A DNA stretch of 55,299 nt, taken from contig JAKIWL010000003.1 in assembly GCA_022750055.1 (NCBI GenBank), forward strand, positions 1 through 55,299, given 5' to 3'. Shown piece after piece: positions 42,625 to 50,635 of this stretch (positions are counted from its first letter, which is position 1; each line of letters opens with the position of its first letter). The notes under the pieces were generated by a model. It worked only from the letters and a program-made list of their open reading frames with translations, ran no database searches and was not told the DNA's origin. This stretch comes from Thermoplasmata archaeon (GTDB lineage Archaea > Thermoplasmatota > Thermoplasmata > Lutacidiplasmatales > UBA184). The position numbers and the translations under genes are program-made.

Positions 42625-43910
42625 GTCAGCTCGAGGTCCACCCGTCCGTACTGCGAGGGGATGCGACCGCTCCCCCTTCGAAGAGCTACACCCACCGCGA
42701 ACTGGTCGCCTCGTTCTTTTCGGACGGGCGGTCTGACCTACTGGGCCCGCTCGTCTCGGACGACACCCTCGCAACCTGCCGGGGCTTGAGCCGGCTCGGG
42801 GCACGAATTACCCCAAGTAAGGGTGGCTGGTCGGTCGAACCTCCGGGTCCCCGTCGGTCGCCGTCCGTTGGGTCCGTCTCGCTTGATTGCGGGGGATCGG
42901 GGACGACTCTTCGATTCCTGTTGGCGGTGGCCGCGACGCGGGACGTCCCGGTCACGCTGCTCGGGACGGCGCAACTCGCCCTCAGGCCGGTGGACCCTCT
43001 GCTCGATCTGCTCGAGAACGCGGGGGCTTCGGTTCAACGCGCCTCCCGGGGCCGCTCCGTTCCCACGACGATCCGGGGACCGATCCGGTCGGTCCGTGGT
43101 CGCATCGACGGCTCGAAGAGCTCCCAGTACCTGTCCGCCCTACTTCTTAGTCTGCCATCGCTGCCGGGCGTCCATCGGGTTCGGGTAGAAGGGGCGAGGG
43201 TGTCGGCTCCCTACATCGAGGCCACGCAAGACGTCCTGCTGCGACGGGGCGTCCGATGGACGGTCGCCGGGCGCGAGTTTAGGATCGAGGGCCCGGTTCG
43301 GTACGGCCCCCGGCGGACTCGGATTCCCGGAGACGCCTCTTCGGCCGCCTATCTATGGGCCGGGGCGGCGGTTTCCGGCGGGTCGGTTCGAGTCCGCGGC
43401 ATCCCGCCCGGTCGCCCCCAGGCCGACTTGAAGATGCTCGAGATCCTGCGACGACTGGGGGCTCATGTCCTTCCACGCCACGATGGGGCAGTCGTCCAAG
43501 GCGCCCGCCTGCGCGGCGTGAGCGTCAACCTCGCGGACGCCCCGGACCTCCTGCCCTTGGTCGCCGCCCTGGCGGCCCGGTCTTCGAGTGTCTCTCGTAT
43601 CCACGGCGCCCTCCATGCCGCGGTGAAGGAATCCGACCGTCGGAAGGGGAGTGCCGACCTGGTTAGGGGGCTGGGGGCCCGAGCGGTCCTCACGCGGAAC
43701 CTCCTCGAGGTCCGACCCGCGCTACGAAGCGGTCCGGTCGTGTGGAAGGGTTCGCTCGACCACCGACTCGTGATGAGCGCGGCCATCGCCTGCCTCGGGG
43801 GGAGCGGAGCGGGTCGAGTCGGCGATGCCCGCGCGGTCGGGAAGTCGTTTCCGGGGTTCTGGAGCCAGCTACGGGCCCTGGGTGCCCGGATGGAGGCCGT
43901 TCGTCGATGA
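42621..43910 (+). CDS. aroA: 3-phosphoshikimate 1-carboxyvinyltransferase (EPSP synthase)
   Basis: This 429-residue enzyme transfers enolpyruvyl from PEP to shikimate 3-phosphate. It has PPSKSYTHR with the conserved Lys-Ser, GGSGTTLRFL in place of the commoner G-N-A/S-G-T, DGSKSSQYLSALLL, GDASSAAYLWAGA, AVKESDRRKG (catalytic Glu and Asp-Arg) and SLDHRLVMSAAIA. The Gly at the usual Asn of the GNSGT loop is a small oddity in the PEP/glyphosate loop. Overlaps of four bases on both sides couple it to aroK and aroC. Confidence 0.96.
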   Translation: MSQLEVHPSVLRGDATAPPSKSYTHRELVASFFSDGRSDLLGPLVSDDTLATCRGLSRLGARITPSKGGWSVEPPGPRRSPSVGSVSLDCGGSGTTLRFLLAVAATRDVPVTLLGTAQLALRPVDPLLDLLENAGASVQRASRGRSVPTTIRGPIRSVRGRIDGSKSSQYLSALLLSLPSLPGVHRVRVEGARVSAPYIEATQDVLLRRGVRWTVAGREFRIEGPVRYGPRRTRIPGDASSAAYLWAGAAVSGGSVRVRGIPPGRPQADLKMLEILRRLGAHVLPRHDGAVVQGARLRGVSVNLADAPDLLPLVAALAARSSSVSRIHGALHAAVKESDRRKGSADLVRGLGARAVLTRNLLEVRPALRSGPVVWKGSLDHRLVMSAAIACLGGSGAGRVGDARAVGKSFPGFWSQLRALGARMEAVRR

Positions 43911-44995
43911 TGGAGTTTGGGAGCCGGTTTCGGGTGACGCTGTTCGGCACGAGCCACGGCCCGCAGGTGGGAGCCATCATCGAGGGGGTCCCGAGGGGCG
44001 CCTCCATCGACCTCCCCCGGATCCAGGCAGAGCTCGACCGACGTCGACCCATCGGCCGTCGACTCGCGACCCGTCGGCGAGAGAGCGATCGACTGATCGT
44101 CGATGAGGGGATCGTCGGGGGAGCGGCGAGCGGCCGACGGATCCGGATCCACGTGGCGAACGAGGACGCGCGTTCCGGCCCATATGAGGAGCTGAGGGGG
44201 ACCCCCCGACCCGGCCACGCGGACTATCCGGCTTCGGTGCGGTTCGGGACGTCGGTAGACCTCTCGGGCGGCGGCATCTTCTCCGGTCGCATGACGGTCG
44301 GGCTCGTCGCGGCGGGTGCGATCGCCCGCGACCTGATCGAGCCCAAGGGGATCGAGGTCCTCTCTTTCACCCGGTCCATCGGCGGCATTGACGACGCCCT
44401 CGTACCGGACGAGTCGTTCGCGCAACTCCGGGCGCGCCGTGACGCCAACGAGGTGGGCGCCATCGACCCAACGCAGGCCGCGGCGATGGCGAAGCGCATC
44501 GAGGAGGTCCGACGGGATGGGGACAGTGTAGGGGGTACGATCGAGGGGCGGGCGGTCGGGCTGCCGGTCGGCCTCGGCGAACCGTTCTTTGATTCGGTGG
44601 AGAGCGAGATCGCTCACCTCATGTTCTCCATTCCCGCGGTCAAGGCGATCGAGTTCGGTGCCGGATTCCAGGTCGCGCGGTTGCACGGGAGCGAGAACAA
44701 CGACCCGTTCTATTGGGATGAGGACGGAGTCGTCTCGACCCGCACGAACCACGCCGGCGGGATCCTCGGGGGCCTTTCTACCGGGCGGCCGCTGATCTTC
44801 CGGCTCGCGATCAAACCCACGGCTTCCATCCCCCGGCCCCAGGAGACCGTTGACCTCATTAGGCGGACGAGTGCGACGATCGTCGTGAAGGGCCGCCACG
44901 ACCCGTGCATCGTCCCGAGGGCCGTCGCCGTCGTGGAGGCCGGTACGGCCATCGTCCTCGCCGACCTATGCCTTCGGGCGGGCCTCCTCCCTTGA
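43907..44995 (+). CDS. aroC: Chorismate synthase
   Basis: This 362-residue enzyme converts EPSP to chorismate with reduced FMN. Family signatures are FGTSHGPQVGAIIEGVP, ATRRRESDRLIVDEGIVGG, RPGHADYPASVRFG, SVGGTIEGRAVGLPVGLGEPFFDSVE (in parts), SENNDPF and TRTNHAGGILGGLSTG. The start is the first of two tandem ATGs at 43907, which overlaps the aroA stop. The flavin reductase it needs is not encoded next to it. Confidence 0.97.
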   Translation: MMEFGSRFRVTLFGTSHGPQVGAIIEGVPRGASIDLPRIQAELDRRRPIGRRLATRRRESDRLIVDEGIVGGAASGRRIRIHVANEDARSGPYEELRGTPRPGHADYPASVRFGTSVDLSGGGIFSGRMTVGLVAAGAIARDLIEPKGIEVLSFTRSIGGIDDALVPDESFAQLRARRDANEVGAIDPTQAAAMAKRIEEVRRDGDSVGGTIEGRAVGLPVGLGEPFFDSVESEIAHLMFSIPAVKAIEFGAGFQVARLHGSENNDPFYWDEDGVVSTRTNHAGGILGGLSTGRPLIFRLAIKPTASIPRPQETVDLIRRTSATIVVKGRHDPCIVPRAVAVVEAGTAIVLADLCLRAGLLP

Positions 44996-46056
44996 GCGGG
45001 TCGATCCGGACCGCGGTGCTTGGGGCGGGGGGGTACATCGGCCAGGAGTTCATCCGCCTGCTGTCGGACCATCCGTTGTTCCTTCCGCCCGCGCTCATCG
45101 GTCGGGGCCACTCGGAAGGCCGCCGCCTCGCTGACGTCTGGCACCTCGCGGAGGAATGCCCGCCCGAGCTCGCTTCTCAGAAGATCGTCCGCGCGACTCC
45201 CCGCGCCATCGCTTCCCAAGCGGATGCGGCGTTCAGCGCGCTCCCGAGCGGAATCGCGGGCCCGATCGAATCCGAGATCGCCCGTCGCGGAGTTCCCGTC
45301 TTCTCAAACGCCTCGGACCACCGTCTCGACCCCAGTCCTACGATGATCGTGCCGGAGGTGAACGGCGCTCATCTCCGGAAGCAGCCCCGGGGACGGGCCC
45401 GCTCGGCCCCGATCCTGACGAACCCCAACTGCTCGGTGACGGGACTGGCCCTTGCCCTCGCCCCGATCCTCTCGATCCTCAAGCCCATCTCCATCCATGT
45501 CGCGACCTACCAGTCCCTCTCGGGGGCCGGCTTTCCCGGGGTGGCCGCCCTCTCCGTGACCGACAACATCGTACCGTTCATCGCCGACGAGGAGGAGAAG
45601 ATCGCGCTCGAGACCCCCCGTCTGCTCGGACGCGTGCGCGGCGGCCGCCTCCGACCTCTCCCCGTTCCGATCCTCGCCCACTGCGCCCGGGTGGGGGTCC
45701 GAGAAGGCCATCTCGAGGCCGTCACGGTCGAAGCGAGGGGCCTTGGGGACCCAGCGCGGCTCCGAAAGGCGTGGCGCGACTTCGACCCGTTGCAGGGGCT
45801 TGCCATCCCTTCGGCCCCCCATCCACCGATCGTGGTGAGGGCTGAGGTAGACCGGCCTCAGCCGATCCTGGACCGTTGGGCGGGAGTGGAACGTAGCCGT
45901 GGCATGGCCGTCGTCGTCGGGCGAGTCCGCTGGACCCCACCCTACCTACGACTCTTCCTGCTTTCGCACAATGCCGTACGAGGCGGGGCAGGCGGTTCTG
46001 TGATCAACGCGGAGTACGCGCTCGCGCGCGGCGTCTGGGGAGCGCGAACGCCATGA
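44992..46056 (+). CDS. asd: Aspartate-semialdehyde dehydrogenase
   Basis: This protein of about 354 residues reduces aspartyl phosphate to L-aspartate semialdehyde. The NADP motif LGAGGYIGQEF, the catalytic Cys147 in LTNPNCSVTGLAL, YQSLSGAGFPGV and the His-containing PILAHCARVGVREGH are visible; it is the archaeal/fungal type. The proposed start is TTG at 44992, which overlaps the aroC stop as TTGA in line with every other junction of the operon; the ATG at 44968 would add eight residues. Its product feeds methionine, threonine and lysine synthesis and, as the first substrate of ADH synthase, the same operon's chorismate route. Confidence 0.92.
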   Translation: MSGSIRTAVLGAGGYIGQEFIRLLSDHPLFLPPALIGRGHSEGRRLADVWHLAEECPPELASQKIVRATPRAIASQADAAFSALPSGIAGPIESEIARRGVPVFSNASDHRLDPSPTMIVPEVNGAHLRKQPRGRARSAPILTNPNCSVTGLALALAPILSILKPISIHVATYQSLSGAGFPGVAALSVTDNIVPFIADEEEKIALETPRLLGRVRGGRLRPLPVPILAHCARVGVREGHLEAVTVEARGLGDPARLRKAWRDFDPLQGLAIPSAPHPPIVVRAEVDRPQPILDRWAGVERSRGMAVVVGRVRWTPPYLRLFLLSHNAVRGGAGGSVINAEYALARGVWGARTP

Positions 46057-46700
46057 AGACCTTCGTGAAGTTCAGCGGCTTGACGGAACGCGCCTGGGTC
46101 GAGGGAGTCCCTAAGGGGGGTGCCGCCGGATTCGTCGTCGAGGTACCGGACTCCCCCTGCACCCTGAGCGTGGAAGCCGCCGCGCGCCTCGCGGAGATCG
46201 TGCCCGCCGAGGCCGAGGTCTGGGCGGTCTGTCGGGACCCGACCCCGGAACTCATCCGCCGCCTTTTCGATGAGGTCGGCGTGGATCGGATCCAGGTCTT
46301 CGGCACGGTACCGCCGGACCTCGAGTTCCTCGAGACGCATCACATCGTCCCATCCGTGCCGATTCGCTCAGAGCTCGGGGACGGCACCCTCCCCAAGGTT
46401 CCGACCCCGGAGGCCCACCCGATCCTCCACTTGGACTCTCCCGGGAACCCCCTCGCCCTCGGAAGTCCCTTCCGTCCGAACTGGGAGATCTGCCGGGGCC
46501 TGGTCGATGCCCATCCCGGCCGCAAGCTCGTCCTCTCGGGGGGCCTCGAACCGGCCAACGTTGAAGAGGCGTTGGTCACCGTACGCCCGTGGGGGATCGA
46601 CGTCTCGGCCGGTATCGAGAGCTCGCCCGGCCAGAAGGACCCGCGCAAGATGGCCGCCTTCGTCGAGGCGGTCTTGCGAGCCGAACCGGCCCTGCCCTGA
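46053..46700 (+). CDS. trpF: Phosphoribosylanthranilate isomerase-like protein with Ser for the catalytic Cys
   Basis: This 215-residue TIM barrel matches TrpF in length and layout: VKFSGLT at the N-terminus, DRIQVFGTVPPDL, HLDSPGNP (Asp128, the expected general acid), LSGGLEPANVEEAL and GIDVSAGIESSPGQKDPRKM. The catalytic base of TrpF is the Cys of K-I-C-G; here that position is Ser8. The usual Q-L-H-G is Q-V-F-G. It may be a slow or divergent TrpF, or a HisA/TrpF relative with another substrate. It overlaps the asd stop by four bases and ends the operon; other trp genes are not in the window. Confidence 0.82.
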   Translation: MKTFVKFSGLTERAWVEGVPKGGAAGFVVEVPDSPCTLSVEAAARLAEIVPAEAEVWAVCRDPTPELIRRLFDEVGVDRIQVFGTVPPDLEFLETHHIVPSVPIRSELGDGTLPKVPTPEAHPILHLDSPGNPLALGSPFRPNWEICRGLVDAHPGRKLVLSGGLEPANVEEALVTVRPWGIDVSAGIESSPGQKDPRKMAAFVEAVLRAEPALP

Positions 46701-46794
46701 CCCTCGCAGGGGCCAAGTCATCGGCGGTCCAGCCCAAACCCCCGCTCGTAGGATCCTCGGACCGGGCCGGCGTTCGACAGGGCCGCCACGGGAC

Positions 46795-47856
46795 TCAGGG
46801 TCGCACGCGCTCTAGCGAGAGGAACCGGACGGGCGCCCCTTCGGAGACGGAAGCGATCAGGAACTCCTTGCGAACTCCCTGGGCCACCCGAACCCCGCCG
46901 GCGATCTCCGGCCAGGGCGCCCGATGGTCGGCGTGGACCGCGCGGATCAGATAGCGAGCGTGGGCGCGCTCCGGATTCCGAGGGTACGCGCGGAAATGTG
47001 CGCCGTACTTGAAACCGGTCTTGACGACGAGCCGGCGCTCTCGGAGCGCGCGGTATGCAGCCCGGCGGTCGTCGAATCCCGCTTCGAGCCGTCGAGCACG
47101 TCGTAGGAACGATTCCGGGGTGACGACCCGGCCCGAACGCGCGTCGCGGACCTCGAGCTGGCCGAGGGCGCGCAAGTGGTCCGCCTCGAGCAGGCTCACC
47201 TCGAGGCGGTCTCCGATCCGGCTCCCGTAGGATTGGGAGCGCCCGAGCGCCTCCACGGCGTCGCTCTCGAAGACGACCACGCGGTCACCGGAAAGCCAAC
47301 CCACGGCGGCATGGTCGAGGCGAGTGGGTTCCAGCGCTCCCGACGGAGCGGGTCGACGAACCTTGTAGTAGGTCAGGTCGGACTCCTCGTCCACGAGCGC
47401 GAGCAGCAACGACTTCTTCGCCCCCTGGGCCCGGTCGGCGAGGTCCGCGAGACGGGCCAGGTCGAACGGCACCCGCTCGGACTGGGCCTCGACCCAGTAC
47501 TTCGAGGGTGTCTTGTGCAGGATCCCGCCTCGTGGCAAGACGGCGAAGGACACGGGGGGAGGACTGACCCGTACCACGTAGCCACGCTGTCGAAGGTCTC
47601 GATACACGACGTATCGGACGCCGAACGTCGGGTCCGCTCGCGTGGCGGATCGGAATAGGGTCGGCCAGTCCATCGTCCTGCCGCGGGCATCGACCAGGTT
47701 CAAGCGGTGGGTCTCGCCCAGGTACACCGATTCGAACCGGTCGAGCGTGAGGGTCGAGCCTTCGACCGTCCCGAAGAAGCCGCGGGCGTGGACCGAGCTC
47801 GCCTCCGCGGGGTCCGACACCACCGACGTGGCGTCCGGTCCGGCGAGCCCGCTCAC
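46795..47856 (-). CDS. endA: tRNA-splicing endonuclease (two-repeat, homodimer-type EndA)
   Basis: This 353-residue protein has two tandem endonuclease units. The C-terminal unit is catalytic: LVVKTGFKYGAHFRAYP gives Tyr291, then His299 in AHARYLIRAV and Lys330 in GVRKEFLIASV, with the His-Lys distance of 31 residues found in the M. jannaschii enzyme. The N-terminal unit keeps the fold (YVVYRDLRQRGYVV) but lacks the triad, as expected for the alpha2 class. It cuts introns at the bulge-helix-bulge. The GTG start overlaps the pyrE stop. No tRNA gene is visible nearby. Confidence 0.92.
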   Translation of the reverse strand: MSGLAGPDATSVVSDPAEASSVHARGFFGTVEGSTLTLDRFESVYLGETHRLNLVDARGRTMDWPTLFRSATRADPTFGVRYVVYRDLRQRGYVVRVSPPPVSFAVLPRGGILHKTPSKYWVEAQSERVPFDLARLADLADRAQGAKKSLLLALVDEESDLTYYKVRRPAPSGALEPTRLDHAAVGWLSGDRVVVFESDAVEALGRSQSYGSRIGDRLEVSLLEADHLRALGQLEVRDARSGRVVTPESFLRRARRLEAGFDDRRAAYRALRERRLVVKTGFKYGAHFRAYPRNPERAHARYLIRAVHADHRAPWPEIAGGVRVAQGVRKEFLIASVSEGAPVRFLSLERVRP

Positions 47857-48383
47857 GCCGGCGGACCCCGAAGCTCGTCCAGGGTGGCGAGCGCGTCGAG
47901 CCGGATCGAGGCGCCGGCGAGTCGCTCCGCCGCCCCCTCCTCCCGGTCGACGACGACCAGGACGCGTTCGACGTCGGCCCCGGCCGCGCGCAGGAGCGTG
48001 ACCGTCTCCAGCACCGACCCGCCGCTCGTCGTGACGTCCTCGATCACGAGGAAGCGGGCCCCGGCCGGGACGGTCCCTTCGATCCGCTGGTCCGTCCCGT
48101 ACCCCTTCGGCGCCTTCCGGACCACGACGAACGGCCGACGGGAGTACAGGCTCGCGGCGGCGAGCAGGGGAACGGCACCGAGCTCCATCCCGCCGAGCCC
48201 CTCGGCGTCCTCGACCCGCTCGGCGAGGGCCCGGCCCAGCATCTCGAGATGGTCCGGGTCGGTCCACGTGCGCTTGATGTCGACGTAGACGTCGGAAGTG
48301 CGGCCCGAGGCGAGCGTGAACTGGCCGAATCGGACCGCCCCGGAGTCCCGGAGCATGCGCACGAGTTTCGTATGCGCTTCCAT
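47853..48383 (-). CDS. pyrE: Orotate phosphoribosyltransferase
   Basis: This 176-residue enzyme joins orotate and PRPP to give OMP in pyrimidine synthesis. FGQFTLASGRTSDVYVDIK, the PRPP motif FLVIEDVTTSGGSVLETV and VVRKAPKGYG with the conserved Lys residues are present. The ATG at 48383 gives the family's short archaeal length. It is 14 bases from carS and overlaps endA. Confidence 0.94.
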   Translation of the reverse strand: MEAHTKLVRMLRDSGAVRFGQFTLASGRTSDVYVDIKRTWTDPDHLEMLGRALAERVEDAEGLGGMELGAVPLLAAASLYSRRPFVVVRKAPKGYGTDQRIEGTVPAGARFLVIEDVTTSGGSVLETVTLLRAAGADVERVLVVVDREEGAAERLAGASIRLDALATLDELRGPPA

Positions 48384-48397
48384 CGGTCGCTCGCCTC

Positions 48398-48976
48398 CTA
48401 CCAGGGGACCTTCTTCCACCCGGCCCAGTATCCCACGTAATTGAAAAGCGCGTGCATGCCCAGGGTGAAGAGGAGCATCCAGGCGAACCCTTCCGGATTC
48501 CAGAACACCGGTACGAACAATCCGGGAGCGACCAGGAGCCCGACCCCGACCGGGAGTAGGACGAACGGAAGCTGGTCGAGGAGAAAGGCCCGCGAGCCGC
48601 TGGGTCGCCCGAGGCGACGCTTCACAAAGGAGCCGAGGACATCGCCGGCGAGGGCCCCGCCGGACAAGAGCAGGATCACGGGGATCGCGGCGACCACGGT
48701 CGGAGCGAAGGGCGGCACGATCGCTAGGTCCGTCGGGGCGATCAGGATGAGATACGATTGGAGGACTCCGAACGGCAGCGCGGCCAGAGTGCCGAACACG
48801 AGCCCGGACCACGTCTTGGACGCTCCCAGGATCCGCCGCCCATCCGGGGTCCAGAGCCGCCCGAGGTCCATGGGCGGTCCGCGGCCCTTGGGGATCGTTG
48901 CGAACGCATTCGCGAGGAAGGGCGTCGTCAGGACCCACAGGACGCGGGCGGGGATCAGGAGCTGGTCGCTGACCAC
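48398..48976 (-). CDS. carS: CDP-archaeol synthase (CarS)
   Basis: This 192-residue polytopic membrane protein activates unsaturated archaetidic acid with CTP before polar head-group attachment. The conserved GASKTWSGLVFG and GDVLGSFVKRRLGRPSG with the Asp and Lys/Arg residues are clear, and about five hydrophobic segments surround them. The start is a GTG. It shares a transcript with the two preceding ether-lipid steps, GGGPS and UbiA, encoded upstream. Confidence 0.93.
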   Translation of the reverse strand: MVSDQLLIPARVLWVLTTPFLANAFATIPKGRGPPMDLGRLWTPDGRRILGASKTWSGLVFGTLAALPFGVLQSYLILIAPTDLAIVPPFAPTVVAAIPVILLLSGGALAGDVLGSFVKRRLGRPSGSRAFLLDQLPFVLLPVGVGLLVAPGLFVPVFWNPEGFAWMLLFTLGMHALFNYVGYWAGWKKVPW

Positions 48977-48989
48977 GGCCGGGACTCGC

Positions 48990-50624
48990 CTAGGCCTCTC
49001 GAGCGTACTGTTCGATCGTCGCGGAAACTTGAGCGATCAGTCGTGGGTCGACGCTCTCCTCCGCCTCATGGATGTGCGATTCCCGGTCCATGCTCCCGAA
49101 GACGAGAGCGGGGAGCGCCGCCCCTGTCGGGGTGGTGATCTCCGACAGGCTACTCGCGTCGGTGCCACCGTACTCCCCGTACACGCCCGACTCGCCCAGT
49201 CGTTCTCGCAGGATGCGGGCCAGCTTCTGGACCGCGGGATGGTCGATGGGGATCGCGTAGCCGCCCCGGGCCCGGGTCCGTGGTGCGTCCACCCGAGCCG
49301 ACGGGAGCTGATCCGTCGCCCACCGATTGAGGCGGTCGAGGGTCTGCTGGCGTTCGGGCTCGAGCGGCATTTCGGGGATCAGCCGGAGGTCGACCGCGAA
49401 GGAGGCGCGCCCCCGGCTCGTCACCGATATCGACCGCGATTCGAGGAGCCGGTCGATCAGGGAGAGCGCGGCGGGAACCGGATTCGCCCCCCGATGCGGG
49501 TAGCCGCCATGCGCGCTCCTTCCGAGTATCTGGACGGTTCGGACTTCGGGGGCGATCGCCAGCGCGGTCGAGGTGGCGGGCGACTCGAGTCGGAAGGGGA
49601 CCGGGAGCGCTTCCCGCATCCTCTCGATGAGCCCCTCCCAACCCTCGGGCGGTCCCGCGAAGCCCAGCGTCACCGCGGCTGCGATCTGATTCGGCGCGTC
49701 GTTCTCTGCGTGGGCCGAGACCAGGGCGAATCCCCCGCCGGCGCGATCCCCCTCTTGGAGGTCGAAGCGCGTGAGCGTGGCGCGCCCTGTGATGACCGAT
49801 TCCGGGGCGAGGTGGTCCGGCCAATCTGGAGAGGAATAGGCCGACCGATGCGCCCGTGCGAGCGCGTCGAGCCCGAGGAGGGCGTTCCCGAAACGGACGA
49901 TCTCCCCCGGAGTGGCCGGCGTCTCGAAGGTACCGTCCAGGAAGATGAGGCCGCTTGAGGCCGCCGTGGCGTGGGGACTCCCGTCCGGGATCAGGGCGGC
50001 CGACCCGTCGAGGAATCGACCGGGATCCCCCATCGGGAGCCGCCGGTCGTGTTCCTTGATCGCTTCGATCCCGCCGAGTCCCCCGGTCTCTTCGTCGCAG
50101 CAGGCGAGCAGGCGAACCGACCGAGGTGCATCGCCGGAGTCGGCGAGGCGCTTCATCGCGAGCAGCGAGGCGACCAGGCCGCTGCCGAGATCGTCGTTCG
50201 CGCCACGACCGTAGAGTCGCCCATCCGCGCGACGGCTCAGGCTGAAAGGCGGGGTCTTCCAGTGACCGAGTTGCTCCTGAGGAACGGGGACCACGTCGAA
50301 GTGCGCCAGGATCAGGAGGCGGTCGGACGTCCCGGCCTCGAGGTCGATGATGAGATTGGGCCGGGGGACGCCTCGGTAGATCGGGTCGGGCGGTAGGTCG
50401 ACGGTCGGGTCGAAATGGCGCGTCGACAACCCGAATCGCCTCGCCCACCGTACGATCTCGTCGGCCGCGCGTCGATAGTTCGGCTTCTCGTATCGGTCCG
50501 AAAGCGGGTCCTCGAGGTTCGTCGGCGCGATCGCCACGAGAGATTGGAGCATCTCCAGGCCCGACCGGTCGCCGATCGCCTCGGCCGCGGTCGCACCCTC
50601 CTCGGACGACGACCGTTCCCCCAT
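48990..50624 (-). CDS. M20-family metallopeptidase (ArgE/DapE/CPG2 type)
   Basis: This 544-residue hydrolase has metal ligands at His108 in ILAHFDVVP, the bridging Asp144 in GRGANDDLGSG, the catalytic and ligand pair CDEETGG (Glu178, Glu179) and a C-terminal His in ESHIHEAEE. The middle dimerisation domain contains GRSAHGGYPHRG. Members cleave N-acyl amino acids or short peptides; the length exceeds DapE and ArgE and is nearer to the YgeY/Xaa-His-like group. Substrate is not deducible. It lies between DUF2070 and carS with 11-13-base gaps. Confidence 0.88.
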   Translation of the reverse strand: MGERSSSEEGATAAEAIGDRSGLEMLQSLVAIAPTNLEDPLSDRYEKPNYRRAADEIVRWARRFGLSTRHFDPTVDLPPDPIYRGVPRPNLIIDLEAGTSDRLLILAHFDVVPVPQEQLGHWKTPPFSLSRRADGRLYGRGANDDLGSGLVASLLAMKRLADSGDAPRSVRLLACCDEETGGLGGIEAIKEHDRRLPMGDPGRFLDGSAALIPDGSPHATAASSGLIFLDGTFETPATPGEIVRFGNALLGLDALARAHRSAYSSPDWPDHLAPESVITGRATLTRFDLQEGDRAGGGFALVSAHAENDAPNQIAAAVTLGFAGPPEGWEGLIERMREALPVPFRLESPATSTALAIAPEVRTVQILGRSAHGGYPHRGANPVPAALSLIDRLLESRSISVTSRGRASFAVDLRLIPEMPLEPERQQTLDRLNRWATDQLPSARVDAPRTRARGGYAIPIDHPAVQKLARILRERLGESGVYGEYGGTDASSLSEITTPTGAALPALVFGSMDRESHIHEAEESVDPRLIAQVSATIEQYAREA

Positions 50625-50635
50625 TCACGCCACCG

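Noticed and set aside
46701-46794. Possible terminator between convergent trpF and endA
   Set aside because: Only short imperfect inverted repeats and no T-run, so no terminator can be supported.
47729-47738. GATTCGAACC, which resembles a tRNA T-arm on the minus strand
   Set aside because: It lies within the endA coding sequence and no acceptor, D or anticodon arm can be folded around it.
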